From Paenirhodobacter populi (GTDB taxonomy: Bacteria; Pseudomonadota; Alphaproteobacteria; Rhodobacterales; Rhodobacteraceae): DNA of 64,000 bases. Shown piece by piece: positions 51,731 through 61,527 of this stretch (position 1 is its first letter; each line of letters opens with the position of its first letter). A program made the translations under genes and the position numbers. The notes under the pieces were generated by a model. It saw nothing but the letters and a program-made list of their open reading frames with translations, did not search any database and was not told the DNA's origin. The stretch is from NCBI RefSeq assembly GCF_004022215.1, contig NZ_SAUZ01000005.1, positions 124,001-188,000 on the forward strand, in the 5' to 3' direction.

Positions 51731-54520
51731 ATGACCTTCGCCGATGCCCTGACCCGTTCGCCCATTCCCTTCGAGCCCGGCCGGGGCGCCGATGTCGCTG
51801 CGCTGTTCCCCGACCTGCCGCCTGAATTGCGCGAGGTGATCGCCGGGGCGGCGGGCTGTTCGCCCTATCTGGCCGGGCTGATGGAACGCGACCGCGACTG
51901 GCTGGCCGGGGCGCTGGCGGGCGATCCGCAGGCGGCGCTCGCGGCGGAAATCGCCCGGATCGATGCGCTGCCGCCCGAGGGGCTGGGGATCGGGCTGCGG
52001 CAGGCGAAACGGCGCATCTCGGCGCTGACGGGGCTCGCCGATCTGGGCGGGGTGTGGGACCTCGAACAGGTGACCGGGGCGCTGACGCGGCTCGCCGATC
52101 ATGCCGTCGGCCGCGCCATCCGCACCGGCGTCGAGGAGGAGATCCGCCGAGGCCGGCTGCCCGGCGCGACGCCCGCCGACGCGGAAACCGCGGGCGGGAT
52201 GGTGGTGCTTGCGATGGGCAAGATGGGCGCGGGGGAGCTGAACTATTCCTCGGACATCGACCTGATCTGCCTCTATGACGAAACCCGCTACGATCCCGCC
52301 GACCGGGTCGAGGCGCGCACCGCCTTTGTCCGCGTGACGCGAAAGATGGCGGGGCTGCTGTCGGAACATACCTCCGAAGGCTATGTCTTCCGTACCGACC
52401 TGCGGCTGCGCCCCGATGCCTCGGTCACGCCGGTCTGCATATCGATGGCCTCGGCGGAGCTGTATTACGAGGCCGAGGGCCGCACATGGGAACGCGCGGC
52501 CTATATCAAGGCGCGCCCCTGCGGCGGCGACATCGCGGCGGGGGACAGGTTCCTGCGGACGCTGACCCCCTTCGTCTGGCGCCGGCATCTGGATTTCGCG
52601 GCCATTCAGGACGCGCATGACATGCGGCTGCGGATCCGCGACCACAAGGGGCTGAACGGCCCGCTGGAAATTCCCGGCCACAACATCAAGCTGGGGCAGG
52701 GCGGCATCCGCGAGATCGAATTCTTCACCCAGACCCGGCAGCTGATCGCCGGGGGCCGCGATCCCGATCTGCGCGGCCGCGCGACGGTGCCGGCGCTTGG
52801 CAGTCTGGCGCAAAAGGGCTGGGTGCCCGAAATGGTCGCCGAGGAACTGACCGACCATTACCGCGCCCACCGCGAGGTCGAACATCGCGTGCAGATGGTG
52901 AACGATGCGCAGACGCATCTGCTGCCCACGACGCCCGAGGGTCTCGACCGCATCGCCCGGATGATGGGGGAGGCGGATACCGCCCGCTGGATCCGCACCC
53001 TGCGCGACCGGCTCGAACGGGTCGAGGAACTGACCGGCGATTTCTTTGCCCCGAACGAAAGCTGCGGGCGGCCGGAGCTGAGCGATGCCGCCGAAACGCT
53101 GGTCGAGGGCTGGCGTAGTTATCCCGCGCTGCGGTCCGAACGCGCCCGCGCGATCTTTCACCGGATCGAGCCGGAAATCCTGCGCCGCCTGCAACGCGCC
53201 GCGAACGACGAAGAGGCGCTGTTGCGGTTCGATGGATTCCTGCAGGGGCTTCCGGCCGGGGTGCAGCTGTTCTCGCTCTTTGAATCGAACCCGCAACTGA
53301 TCGACCTGATCGTCGACATCTGCGCCACGGCGCCGGGGCTGGCCGCCTATCTGTCGCGCAATGCGGGCGTGCTGGACGCGGTTCTGGGCGGCAGCTTCTT
53401 TGCCCCCTGGCCGGGCGCCGGGGCGCTGGCCGAAGGGCTTGAGGCCGCGCTGGCGATCGAGCCGGATTACGAACGCAGGCTCGATGCCGCGCGGCGCTGG
53501 GCGAAGGAATGGAAGTTTCGGGTGGGCGTGCATCACCTTCGCGGGCTGGTCGATGCGGCGGAATCGGCGCGGCAATATGCCGATATCGCCTCGGTCGCGG
53601 TGGCGGGGCTCTGGCCCGGGGTTGTGGCGGAATTCGCCGCGAAACACGGGCCGCAGCCGGGGCGCGGCGCGGCGGTGGTGGCGATGGGCTCGCTCGGGGC
53701 GGAGCGGCTGAACGCGGCCTCCGATCTCGATCTGATCGTGATCTACGACGCGCAGGGGGCCGAGGCGTCGGAGGGGCCGAAACCCCTGCCCACGCGTCCG
53801 TATTTCGCCCGGCTGACGCAGGCGCTGATCACCGCGATCACCGCGCCGATGCCCGAGGGGCGGCTCTATGAGGTCGACATGCGGCTGCGCCCCTCGGGCC
53901 GGCAGGGGCCGGTGGCGACCTCGCTCGACAGTTTCCGGGCCTATCAGATGGAAGAGGCCTGGACCTGGGAACATCTGGCACTGACCCGGGCGCGGCCGAT
54001 CGCGGGGGACATGGGCCTGCGCGAGGATATCGAGGCCGCGCGTCTGGCCGTGCTGGCCGCCAAGGGCGGCGGGGCGCGGGTGATGCCGGATCTGGCCGAG
54101 ATGCGCGCGCGGATCTTTGCCGCCAAGGCGCCCGACGGGATCTGGGAGGCGAAGATCGGCCCCGGCCGGTTGCAGGATCTGGAATTGCTGGCGCAGAGCT
54201 TCGCGCTGCGTCTGGCGCTTCCGGCGCGCCGGGTCGAGGCGCAGCTGCGCGCGGGTCCCCGCGGCGGCTTCGTCACGCGGGAGGAGACCGAGGTGCTCGC
54301 CTCGGCCTATCGCTTCCTGTGGCGGTTGCAGGCGGGCGGGCGGCTGCTGACCGACCGGCCGCTGGACATGGAGGTGATCGGCGAGGGCGGCCGCGCCTTC
54401 CTGCTGCGCGAGGCGGGGGAGGAGACGCTTGATGCGCTCCGCGCGCATCTGGACCGCACGACGGTCGCGGTGGCGGAGATCGTAGAGCGCGCGTTAGGGC
54501 AGGGCGCCGGGCAAGCCTGA
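51731..54520 (+). CDS. glnE: Glutamine synthetase adenylyltransferase/deadenylyltransferase GlnE
   Basis: GlnE adenylylates and deadenylylates glutamine synthetase in response to PII. The 929-residue protein has two nucleotidyltransferase domains: N-terminal with [21 protein letters not shown] (deadenylylation) and C-terminal with [21 protein letters not shown] (adenylylation), each with the DxD pair. Each is followed by a helical GlnD-PII-like region (e.g. [18 protein letters not shown]). I chose the ATG at 51731 ([17 protein letters not shown]); an upstream in-frame ATG at 51683 adds 16 unlike residues. Confidence 0.94.
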   Translation: MTFADALTRSPIPFEPGRGADVAALFPDLPPELREVIAGAAGCSPYLAGLMERDRDWLAGALAGDPQAALAAEIARIDALPPEGLGIGLRQAKRRISALTGLADLGGVWDLEQVTGALTRLADHAVGRAIRTGVEEEIRRGRLPGATPADAETAGGMVVLAMGKMGAGELNYSSDIDLICLYDETRYDPADRVEARTAFVRVTRKMAGLLSEHTSEGYVFRTDLRLRPDASVTPVCISMASAELYYEAEGRTWERAAYIKARPCGGDIAAGDRFLRTLTPFVWRRHLDFAAIQDAHDMRLRIRDHKGLNGPLEIPGHNIKLGQGGIREIEFFTQTRQLIAGGRDPDLRGRATVPALGSLAQKGWVPEMVAEELTDHYRAHREVEHRVQMVNDAQTHLLPTTPEGLDRIARMMGEADTARWIRTLRDRLERVEELTGDFFAPNESCGRPELSDAAETLVEGWRSYPALRSERARAIFHRIEPEILRRLQRAANDEEALLRFDGFLQGLPAGVQLFSLFESNPQLIDLIVDICATAPGLAAYLSRNAGVLDAVLGGSFFAPWPGAGALAEGLEAALAIEPDYERRLDAARRWAKEWKFRVGVHHLRGLVDAAESARQYADIASVAVAGLWPGVVAEFAAKHGPQPGRGAAVVAMGSLGAERLNAASDLDLIVIYDAQGAEASEGPKPLPTRPYFARLTQALITAITAPMPEGRLYEVDMRLRPSGRQGPVATSLDSFRAYQMEEAWTWEHLALTRARPIAGDMGLREDIEAARLAVLAAKGGGARVMPDLAEMRARIFAAKAPDGIWEAKIGPGRLQDLELLAQSFALRLALPARRVEAQLRAGPRGGFVTREETEVLASAYRFLWRLQAGGRLLTDRPLDMEVIGEGGRAFLLREAGEETLDALRAHLDRTTVAVAEIVERALGQGAGQA

Positions 54521-54527
54521 ACCGTCG

Positions 54528-54598
54528 CAGGGGGCTGTCTGCCCCCTCTTTGCCTGTCGGCAAATTCACCCCCGAGGATATTTGCGGAAAGATGAAAG
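54528..54598 (-). repeat. Dispersed intergenic element, copy 7
   Basis: Read on the minus strand: CATCTTTCC-GC-AAATATCC, TCGGGGGTGAA, hairpin 1 (TTTGCC-GACA-GGCAAA), hairpin 2 (GGGGGC-AGACA-GCCCCC). It lies 89 bp after eda on the same strand and between convergent genes. Hairpin 1 differs from copies 1, 4 and 5 at a matching pair of bases on each side. Confidence 0.83.
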
Positions 54599-54686
54599 CC
54601 AGACAGGGCAGAGGTCTGCCCTCATTCTTTCAGAAGCGGAGGGCGAAAGTGTCCTGCCCGTAGAAGGGCGCGCCCCGACGGAGCGC

Positions 54687-55328
54687 TTACCGGGGAAGCG
54701 CGGCGGCCTCGCGGGCGAGCGCCTCGATCCCCGTCCAGTCGCCGGCCTGCACCTTGGCGTCGGGGGCGACCCAGCTGCCGCCGGCACAGAGCACGTTGGG
54801 CAGCTTCAGGTAATCCGGCGCGTTCTGCAGGCTGACGCCGCCCGTCGGGCAGAAGCCGACCTGCGGCAGCGGGCCGCCGAGCGCCTTGATCGCCGCCGCC
54901 CCGCCGGAGGTTCCGGCCGGGAAGAATTTCAGCACCGTGTAGCCCCATTCCATCGCGCGCATCACCTCGGAAGCGGTGACGCAGCCGGGCAGCAGGGGCA
55001 GGCCCTCGTCCTGACAGGCCTTGACCAGCGTTTCCGTCAGCCCGGGCGAGACGCCGAATTTCGCGCCCGCGGCCTTTGCCGCCTTCACGTCGGCGGGCGT
55101 CAGCAGGGTGCCGGCGCCGACGGTGCCGCCCTCCACATCGGCCATCGCCCGGATCGCGTCGAGCGCGACGGGCGTGCGCAGCGTGACCTCAAGCGCGGGC
55201 AGCCCCCCGGCGACCAGCGCCGTCGCCAGCGGCACGGCGTGGGGCAGCTCCTTGACCACGATCACCGGGATGATCGGGGCGAGGGCGCAGATCTTGCGGG
55301 ACAGGGTGGATTGTTCGGCGGGGGTCAT
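54687..55328 (-). CDS. eda: KDPG aldolase (Entner-Doudoroff)
   Basis: Eda splits 2-keto-3-deoxy-6-phosphogluconate into pyruvate and glyceraldehyde 3-phosphate. The 213-residue protein has Schiff-base Lys134 in [12 protein letters not shown] and catalytic Glu47 in LEVTLRT, plus the GCVTASEV segment. Family members may also act on 2-keto-4-hydroxyglutarate. It lies 17 bp after edd in the same direction, so both are co-transcribed. Confidence 0.95.
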   Translation of the reverse strand: MTPAEQSTLSRKICALAPIIPVIVVKELPHAVPLATALVAGGLPALEVTLRTPVALDAIRAMADVEGGTVGAGTLLTPADVKAAKAAGAKFGVSPGLTETLVKACQDEGLPLLPGCVTASEVMRAMEWGYTVLKFFPAGTSGGAAAIKALGGPLPQVGFCPTGGVSLQNAPDYLKLPNVLCAGGSWVAPDAKVQAGDWTGIEALAREAAALPR

Positions 55329-55345
55329 GATGGTCTCCGGTTGAC

Positions 55346-57166
55346 TCAGACGACGACGGCGGCGCCTTCGGTGGCGGCACCCACGTTGCGGCGGAAGGCG
55401 GCGAAGAGTTCCCGCCCGATGCCATGTTCATTCTTCGACAGATCGGCGGTGACGGGGGCGCGTTCGGCGAAGCCGGGGGCGAGGCAGGTGAGTTCGCCCT
55501 TTTCCGCGTCGAGCCGCACGATGTCGCCGTCGCGCAGCCGGGCGATGGGGCCGCCCGCCGCGGCCTCGGGGCTGACATGGATCGCCGCGGGCACCTTGCC
55601 CGAGGCGCCCGACATCCGCCCATCGGTGACCAGCGCCACCTTGAGCCCGCGGCCAAGGAGGACCGACAGCACCGGCGTCAGCGAATGCAGCTCGGGCATG
55701 CCATTCGCCTGCGGCCCCTGAAAGCGGACGACGACCACGGTGTCCGAGGTGAATTCGTCGCGCTTGAACGCCTCTTTCACCTCTTCCTGATCGGCGAAGA
55801 CGCGGACCGGCGCCTCGATCACGTGATACTCCGGCGCGACGGCCGAGATCTTGATGACCCCGCGGCCGAGATTGCCGCTGAGCTGTCGCAGCCCGCCCTG
55901 CGGCTGGAACGCGGTCACGGCGGGGCGCAGGATCTTGTCGTTCAGGCTTTCCTCGGGGCCGTCGACCCAGGTCAGGTGGCCGTCGATCAGCTTGGGTTCC
56001 GTCACATAGGCGGCCAGCCCGTCGCCCGCCACGGTCTTGGCGTCGGCGTTCAGCAGGCCGGCCCTGAGCAATTCGCGGATCAGGAACTGCATCCCGCCCG
56101 CCGCGTGGAAATGGTTCACATCGGCGAGGCCGTTCGGATAGACCTTCGCCATCAGCGGCACGACCGCGGAAATGTCGTGGAAATCCTCGATGTCCAGCAC
56201 GATCCCCGCCGCGCGCGCCATCGCCGGCAGATGCAGCACGAGGTTGGTGGACCCGCCCGTGGCCATCAGCCCGACGATGCCGTTGACGAAGGCGCGTTCA
56301 TCCAAAATCTCACCCGTGGGGCGGAAGTCATTGCCAAGCGCGGTGATTTCCGCCGCCCGCCGCGCCGCCTGTTCGGTCAGCGCATCGCGCAGCGGCGTGT
56401 TCGGGTTGATGAAGCTTGCCCCCGGAAGGTGCAGGCCCATGATCTCCATCAGCATCTGGTTCGAGTTCGCCGTGCCGTAGAAGGTGCAGGTGCCGGGGCC
56501 GTGGTAGGAGGCCATCTCGGCCTCCATCAGCTTGTCGCGGCCGATCTCGCCCGCCGCATACTGGTTGCGGACCTTGGCCTTTTCGTCGTTCGGCAGGCCC
56601 GAGGTCATCGGTCCGGCGGGGACGAAGACGGCCGGGATATGGCCGAAGGTCGCGGCGGCGATGACAAGGCCGGGCACGATCTTGTCGCACACGCCCAGAT
56701 AAAGCGCCGCGTCGAAACAGTTGTGGGACAGCGCCACCCCGGCGGCCAGCGCGATCACGTCGCGGGAAAACAGCGACAGTTCCATCCCCGTCTGGCCCTG
56801 CGTGACGCCGTCGCACATGGCGGGCACGCCGCCCGCCACCTGCGCCGTGGCGCCGACGCCCTGAAGCGCGGCCTTGATCCGGGCGGGGAAGGTCTCGAAC
56901 GGCTGATGCGCCGAAAGCATGTCGTTATAGGCGGTGACGATGCCGATGTTCGGCACCCGTCCCTCGGCCAGAAGTGGTTTCTGCGCGCCCATCGCGGCAT
57001 AGGCATGGGCCTGATTGCCGCAGGCCAGATGCGCGCGCGCCGGCCCGTTGGCGACGGCTTCGTACATCCGGGCAAGATATTCGGCGCGGCGGCTTTCAGA
57101 TCGTTTCCGGATCCGGTCCGTCACACGGGCGATCGTGGCATTGGTGGGGGCTGAGATCACGGTCAT
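55346..57166 (-). CDS. edd: 6-phosphogluconate dehydratase Edd
   Basis: Edd removes water from 6-phosphogluconate to give KDPG and carries an iron-sulphur cluster. The 606-residue protein has typical cysteine regions: [43 protein letters not shown] and [28 protein letters not shown] at 57166 follows GGAAG; the ATG three codons earlier is less well spaced. It heads edd-eda, and a LacI-type palindrome lies 98 bp upstream. Confidence 0.95.
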   Translation of the reverse strand: MTVISAPTNATIARVTDRIRKRSESRRAEYLARMYEAVANGPARAHLACGNQAHAYAAMGAQKPLLAEGRVPNIGIVTAYNDMLSAHQPFETFPARIKAALQGVGATAQVAGGVPAMCDGVTQGQTGMELSLFSRDVIALAAGVALSHNCFDAALYLGVCDKIVPGLVIAAATFGHIPAVFVPAGPMTSGLPNDEKAKVRNQYAAGEIGRDKLMEAEMASYHGPGTCTFYGTANSNQMLMEIMGLHLPGASFINPNTPLRDALTEQAARRAAEITALGNDFRPTGEILDERAFVNGIVGLMATGGSTNLVLHLPAMARAAGIVLDIEDFHDISAVVPLMAKVYPNGLADVNHFHAAGGMQFLIRELLRAGLLNADAKTVAGDGLAAYVTEPKLIDGHLTWVDGPEESLNDKILRPAVTAFQPQGGLRQLSGNLGRGVIKISAVAPEYHVIEAPVRVFADQEEVKEAFKRDEFTSDTVVVVRFQGPQANGMPELHSLTPVLSVLLGRGLKVALVTDGRMSGASGKVPAAIHVSPEAAAGGPIARLRDGDIVRLDAEKGELTCLAPGFAERAPVTADLSKNEHGIGRELFAAFRRNVGAATEGAAVVV

Positions 57167-57468
57167 GGCTTCCATCCGGTCGGCTGCGGTCAGGGGTGCG
57201 GAGCCGCAAGCGGGGTGCCCCGGCGGGGCAGGGCGCTTGGGCAGCGCTGTCTGGCATGTAGTATGTTAGCGCTAACAAGTCAATTGTCTGCATGTCCCTA
57301 TAGTGCCCCTGTCGCCGGATGGCACAAGCGGATTCCGTCCCGGCGGGTGCGATGGGCGGCGCGCGGCCGAAAAGCGGGCGTTTTGCGCGGGCTTTCCCGC
57401 GCGGCGTCTTTCCTTGGGCGCGGCCGCGCGCTAAGGCGGGCGAAACCTGCCTGAACCCGGAGCCGAAG
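57167..57468. other. Gap between edd and the RlmI-like gene
   Basis: The 302-base gap holds the divergent promoter region of edd-eda and an RlmI-like gene. A perfect palindrome at 57264-57277 is the main feature. The rest is GC-rich and carries no convincing gene. Confidence 0.5.
57264..57277. promoter_or_regulatory. LacI-type operator upstream of edd-eda
   Basis: TGTTAGCGCTAACA is a perfect 14-bp palindrome with the central CG typical of LacI-family sites. A nearly identical site (one mismatch) lies in front of zwf. The regulator is not encoded in this window. Confidence 0.8.
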
Positions 57469-58692
57469 ATGTCCGAAACCGATCCTTCCGATCCGAGCGC
57501 CGCCCCGTCCCGCCCCGTCGTGCGGCTGCGCCCGAAGGCCGAGGCGCGCGCGATCCGGCATGGCTTTCCCTGGGTCTATGCGGATGAGCTGGTGACCGAC
57601 CGGCGCACGCAGGCGCTGACCCCGGGCACGATCGCGACGCTGGAAGATGCCGATCGCCGCGCGATGGTGACGGTGACGGTCAACCCGAAGTCGAAGATCA
57701 TCGCCCGGGTGATGGACCGCGATCCCGGGGCCGCGATCGACCGCGACTGGATCACGGCGCGGCTGGCGCATGCGCTGGAATTGCGCGCGCGGCTGTTCGA
57801 GGCGCCCTTCTACCGGTTGATCCATGCCGAGGCGGATGGCCTCCCCGGCGTCATCATCGACCGTTTCGGCGACACTGCGGTGATCCAGCCGAACGCGGCA
57901 TGGTCCGAGGCGATGATCGGCGATCTGACCGCGGCTCTGGTCGCGGTGACTGGCGTCACGACGGTGGTCAAGAACGGATCGGGCCGGGCGCGCGGGCTGG
58001 AAGGTCTGCCCGAGGAAACATTGGTCCTGCAAGGCGCGGTCGCGGGGCCGATCGCCGTGCCGATGAACGGTGCGATCTACATGGCCGACGTGCTGGGCGG
58101 GCAGAAGACGGGGCTGTTCTTCGATCAGCGGCCGAACCATGCCTTTGCCGCGCGGCTGGCGCGCGGGGCGCGGGTTCTGGACGTGTTCTCGCATGTGGGC
58201 GGTTTCGCGCTGGCGGCGCTTGCGGGCGGGGCGGAGGCGGCGCTGGCGGTCGATGCCTCGGCCCCGGCGCTGGAGCTTGCGGCCGAGGGCGCGGCGGCGA
58301 TGGGGGCGGCGGAGCGCTTTGCCACCCGTCAGGGCGATGCCTTCGCCACGCTGGAGGCGCTGGCCGCCGAGGGGGAACGCTTCGATCTGGTGGTCTGCGA
58401 TCCGCCCGCCTTCGCGCCGAACCGGCAGGCACTGGAGGCGGGGCTGCGCGCCTATGAACGGATCGCCCGGCTGGCCGCGCCGCTGGTGGCGCCCGGCGGC
58501 TATCTGGTGCTGTGCTCCTGTTCGCATGCGGCCGATCTGGTGCAGTTCCGCGCCGCCTCGACCCGTGGGATCGGGCGGGGTGGTCGGCGCGCGCAACTGA
58601 TCCACACCGGCTATGCGGGGCCGGACCATCCGATGCTGCCGCAGCTTGCGGAATCGGGCTATCTGAAATCCCTGTTCTTCCGGCTGGACTGA
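57469..58692 (+). CDS. Class I SAM-dependent RNA methyltransferase (RlmI-like)
   Basis: These enzymes methylate a cytosine in 23S rRNA. The 407-residue protein has an N-terminal PUA domain (about 20-100, RHGFPWVYADELVTDRRTQ) and a Rossmann-fold methyltransferase. Seen are VLDVFSHVGGFALAALAGGA (SAM loop), FDLVVCDPPAFAPN (motif IV, DPPAF) and LVLCSCSHAA, which includes the second Cys pair typical of the group. ATG at 57469 follows GGAG. Its stop codon overlaps the start codon of the next gene. The exact target is unknown. Confidence 0.87.
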   Translation: MSETDPSDPSAAPSRPVVRLRPKAEARAIRHGFPWVYADELVTDRRTQALTPGTIATLEDADRRAMVTVTVNPKSKIIARVMDRDPGAAIDRDWITARLAHALELRARLFEAPFYRLIHAEADGLPGVIIDRFGDTAVIQPNAAWSEAMIGDLTAALVAVTGVTTVVKNGSGRARGLEGLPEETLVLQGAVAGPIAVPMNGAIYMADVLGGQKTGLFFDQRPNHAFAARLARGARVLDVFSHVGGFALAALAGGAEAALAVDASAPALELAAEGAAAMGAAERFATRQGDAFATLEALAAEGERFDLVVCDPPAFAPNRQALEAGLRAYERIARLAAPLVAPGGYLVLCSCSHAADLVQFRAASTRGIGRGGRRAQLIHTGYAGPDHPMLPQLAESGYLKSLFFRLD

Positions 58693-59243
58693 TGCCGGGG
58701 GACAAGATCCTTCTGGATGCCTGCGTGCTCTATCCCACGGTGCTGCGCGAAATCCTGATCGGCGTGGCGGGGGAAGGGCTTTACCAGCCGCTGTGGTCGG
58801 CGCGCATCCTTGAGGAATGGGCGCGCGCGGCGGCGCGGCTCGGCCCGGAGGGGGAGGCCATCGCGCGGGGCGAGATCGCCACCCTGCGCGCCGCCTTTCC
58901 GCAGGCCGAGGTCGCGCCCCGCCCGGGGCTGGAATCGCGGCTGCATCTGCCGGACCCGAACGATATCCATGTGCTGGCATCGGCGATTGCCGGCGGGGCC
59001 GAGGCGATTCTGACCTTCAATGCGATGGATTTCCCGCGCGGCACCCTGCGGGCCGAGGGGCTGGACCGCCGCGACCCCGATGGTTTCCTGTGGGAACTGT
59101 GGTCGCATCACCCCGACCGCATCGAAGCCGTCACCGGGCGCGTCCGGGCCAGGACGGAACGCCTGTCGGGCCGGCCGCAGCCGATCCGCGCCCTGATGAA
59201 ACGGGCAAAGCTGCCCCGGCTGGGCAAGGCGCTGGCGGAATAG
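58692..59243 (+). CDS. PIN-domain protein (ribonuclease-like)
   Basis: The 183-residue protein has a PIN-type start ILLDACVLYPTVLREILIG (Asp9) and acidic residues around LPDPNDIHVLASAIAGGAEAILTFNAMDFP, which match the four conserved acids of a PIN nuclease. I recall a family of this kind named after RSP_2648, without known function. No antitoxin gene is adjacent, so it does not look like a classic VapBC pair. Its start codon overlaps the stop codon of the RlmI-like gene (TGATG), so it is co-translated with an RNA-modifying enzyme. Confidence 0.8.
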   Translation: MPGDKILLDACVLYPTVLREILIGVAGEGLYQPLWSARILEEWARAAARLGPEGEAIARGEIATLRAAFPQAEVAPRPGLESRLHLPDPNDIHVLASAIAGGAEAILTFNAMDFPRGTLRAEGLDRRDPDGFLWELWSHHPDRIEAVTGRVRARTERLSGRPQPIRALMKRAKLPRLGKALAE

Positions 59244-59366
59244 CGCGGGCGAAATCCGGCGCGAAATGAGGCATTTGCGCGATTTCACGCGGATGACGGC
59301 GCTAAACGGCTTTTGCCTCCCCGACGCGCGGGCTAGACTCCGGGGCAATGCGTGTTAGAAGACGAA

Positions 59367-59380
59367 TGTTAGCGATAACA
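59367..59380. promoter_or_regulatory. LacI-type operator upstream of zwf
   Basis: TGTTAGCGATAACA matches the edd site with one mismatch in the palindrome. A half site TGTTAG lies 14 bp upstream (59353-59358). It ends 12 bp before the zwf start codon, so it is within the transcribed leader or core promoter. Confidence 0.75.
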
Positions 59381-59392
59381 ACGGAGCAGCCA

Positions 59393-60859
59393 ATGGTTTC
59401 GCGCGTCATTCCGGTGGACGTTTTCGATCTTGTCATCATCGGGGCCACGGGGGACCTTGCCACCCGCAAGATTCTTCCCGGTCTTTACCGCAGGTTTTTC
59501 GACGGACAGATGCCCACGGGTGCCCGCATCATCGGCGCCGCCCGGGCGGAGATCGATACCGAAGGCTTCCGCGACCTCGCACGCCGGGCGATCATGGAAC
59601 ATGTGGGCGCGGCGAAACGCGATGCGGTCAGCATCGACGCCTTTCTCGAGGCGCTGGTCTATGTGCCGCTCGACGCCACCGGCGAGGCCGGCTGGGATGA
59701 GCTGAAGGCCCTGATCCGGCCCGAGGTGGTCAACGCCTTCTATTTCTCGGTCGCGCCGTCGCTGTTCGGCGATCTGACGGAACGGCTGCACAGCTACGGC
59801 ATCGCCACGCCGGAAACGCGGATCGTGGTGGAAAAGCCCTTCGGGCGGGATCTGGCCTCGGCCAAGGCGCTGAATGCGACGCTGGCCGCGCATTTCCGCG
59901 AACAGCAGATCTACCGGATCGACCATTATCTGGGCAAGGAGACGGTTCAGAACCTGATGGCGGTGCGCTTTGCCAACATCCTGTTCGAGCCGCTGTGGAA
60001 CAGCCAGTATATCGACCATGTGCAGATCACCGTGGCCGAGACGGTGGGTGTCGGCGGGCGCGGCTCCTATTACGACAAGGCCGGCGCCATGCGCGACATG
60101 GTGCAGAACCACATGATGCAGCTTTTGTGTCTGATCGCGATGGAGCCGCCCTATCATTTCGACCCCGATGCCGTGCGCGACGAAAAGCTCAAGGTCATCC
60201 GGGCGTTGCAGCCGGTGCCCAGCTCGGACATCGTGCGGGGGCAGTATCTGGGCACCGCGGGGAAAGAGCCGAAATCCGGCTATCTCGAGGATGTCGAGGA
60301 TCCGAACAGCCGCACCGAAAGCTATGTGGCGCTGAAGGTGCAGGTGGCGAACTGGCGCTGGCAGGGGACGCCGTTCTACCTGCGCACCGGCAAGCGGCTG
60401 CGGGCGCGGACCTCGGAAATCGCCATCGCCTTCAAGCAGCCGCCGCATTCGATCTTTGACGATGCGGGCGGCAGCTGGCCGGAAAACATGCTGGTGATCC
60501 GGTTGCAGCCGAACGAGGGCATGAACCTCAAGGTGATGATCAAGGAACCGGGGCCGGGGGGCATGCGTCTGGTGCAGGTGCCGCTCGACATGTCCTTCGC
60601 CGAGGCCTTGGGCGAGGAGGGGACCGACATTCCCGACGCCTATGAACGGCTGATCATGGATGTGATCCGCGGCAACCAGACCCTGTTCATGCGCGGCGAC
60701 GAGGTCGAGGCCGCCTGGGCCTGGACCGACCCGATCATCGCCGGGTGGGAGGCGCGGGGCGACCGCCCGCAGGGCTACGATTCCGGGTCCTCGGGGCCGG
60801 ATGACGCGCTGATGCTGATGCACCGCGATGGCCGCCGCTGGAGGAACATACACGGATGA
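59393..60859 (+). CDS. zwf: Glucose-6-phosphate dehydrogenase
   Basis: Zwf oxidises glucose 6-phosphate to 6-phosphogluconolactone, making NADPH or NADH. The 488-residue protein has the nucleotide loop GATGDLATRK at 17-26, the active-site RIDHYLGKE at 175-183 and the DKAGAMRDMVQNH segment. ATG at 59393 follows ACGGAG; a frame from 59348 would place the operator in coding sequence and is rejected. It overlaps pgl by four bases (ATGA). Confidence 0.96.
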   Translation: MVSRVIPVDVFDLVIIGATGDLATRKILPGLYRRFFDGQMPTGARIIGAARAEIDTEGFRDLARRAIMEHVGAAKRDAVSIDAFLEALVYVPLDATGEAGWDELKALIRPEVVNAFYFSVAPSLFGDLTERLHSYGIATPETRIVVEKPFGRDLASAKALNATLAAHFREQQIYRIDHYLGKETVQNLMAVRFANILFEPLWNSQYIDHVQITVAETVGVGGRGSYYDKAGAMRDMVQNHMMQLLCLIAMEPPYHFDPDAVRDEKLKVIRALQPVPSSDIVRGQYLGTAGKEPKSGYLEDVEDPNSRTESYVALKVQVANWRWQGTPFYLRTGKRLRARTSEIAIAFKQPPHSIFDDAGGSWPENMLVIRLQPNEGMNLKVMIKEPGPGGMRLVQVPLDMSFAEALGEEGTDIPDAYERLIMDVIRGNQTLFMRGDEVEAAWAWTDPIIAGWEARGDRPQGYDSGSSGPDDALMLMHRDGRRWRNIHG

Positions 60860-61527
60860 CTTTCCTGGAATATCCCGACCGCGAGATGCTGATGATGGCG
60901 CTGGCCGATGCCATCGCCTCGGAACTGCGGCAGGCGCTGGATCTGGGCGACCGGGCGACGCTGTCGGTGCCGGGGGGGACGACGCCGGGGCCGGTGTTCG
61001 ACATCCTCTCGGCGCTGGATCTGGACTGGGACCGGGTCTCGGTCCTGCTGAACGATGAACGCTGGGTGCCCGAGGACAGCCCGCGGTCCAACACCCGGCT
61101 GCTGCGCGAACGGCTGTTGCGCAATCGCGCTGCGGCGGCGCGGCTGGTGCCGCTCTACGCCCCGGCCGACACGCCCGAGGCGGTGATGGCGGAACTGACC
61201 CGGGGTGTGGAGGCGGCGCTGCCGATCACCGTGCTGTTGCTGGGCATGGGCGCCGACATGCACACCGCCTCGCTGTTTCCGGGGGCGGATCATCTGGCCG
61301 AGGCGCTGGCCGACGATGCCCCGCCGCTGATGGCGCTGCGCGCCGAGGCCGCGGGCGAGCCGCGCATCACCTTGACGGCGCCGGTCCTGCGCGATGCGAT
61401 GCACTGTCACATTCTGATCACTGGCGGCGAAAAGCGTGACGCGATAGAACGGGCGGAAACCTTGCCGGAGCTTCAGGCTCCGGTGCGGTGCGTCCTTAAA
61501 AATGCCACAATCCACTGGGCTCCCTGA
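60856..61527 (+). CDS. pgl: 6-phosphogluconolactonase
   Basis: Pgl hydrolyses 6-phosphogluconolactone to 6-phosphogluconate. The 223-residue protein has the DevB-type layout with [35 protein letters not shown] and [19 protein letters not shown] (catalytic His). It overlaps both zwf and pgi, so the three genes form one translationally coupled operon. Confidence 0.93.
   Translation: MTFLEYPDREMLMMALADAIASELRQALDLGDRATLSVPGGTTPGPVFDILSALDLDWDRVSVLLNDERWVPEDSPRSNTRLLRERLLRNRAAAARLVPLYAPADTPEAVMAELTRGVEAALPITVLLLGMGADMHTASLFPGADHLAEALADDAPPLMALRAEAAGEPRITLTAPVLRDAMHCHILITGGEKRDAIERAETLPELQAPVRCVLKNATIHWAP

Noticed and set aside
51164-54448. A 1094-codon open frame on the minus strand opposite glnE, continuous with ybaK
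   Set aside because: Only the last 159 codons (ybaK) are coding. The rest is the shadow of glnE.
59348-59392. An upstream start for zwf at 59348
   Set aside because: It would put the LacI-type operator in the coding sequence and add residues unlike the family; ATG 59393 has a ribosome binding site.
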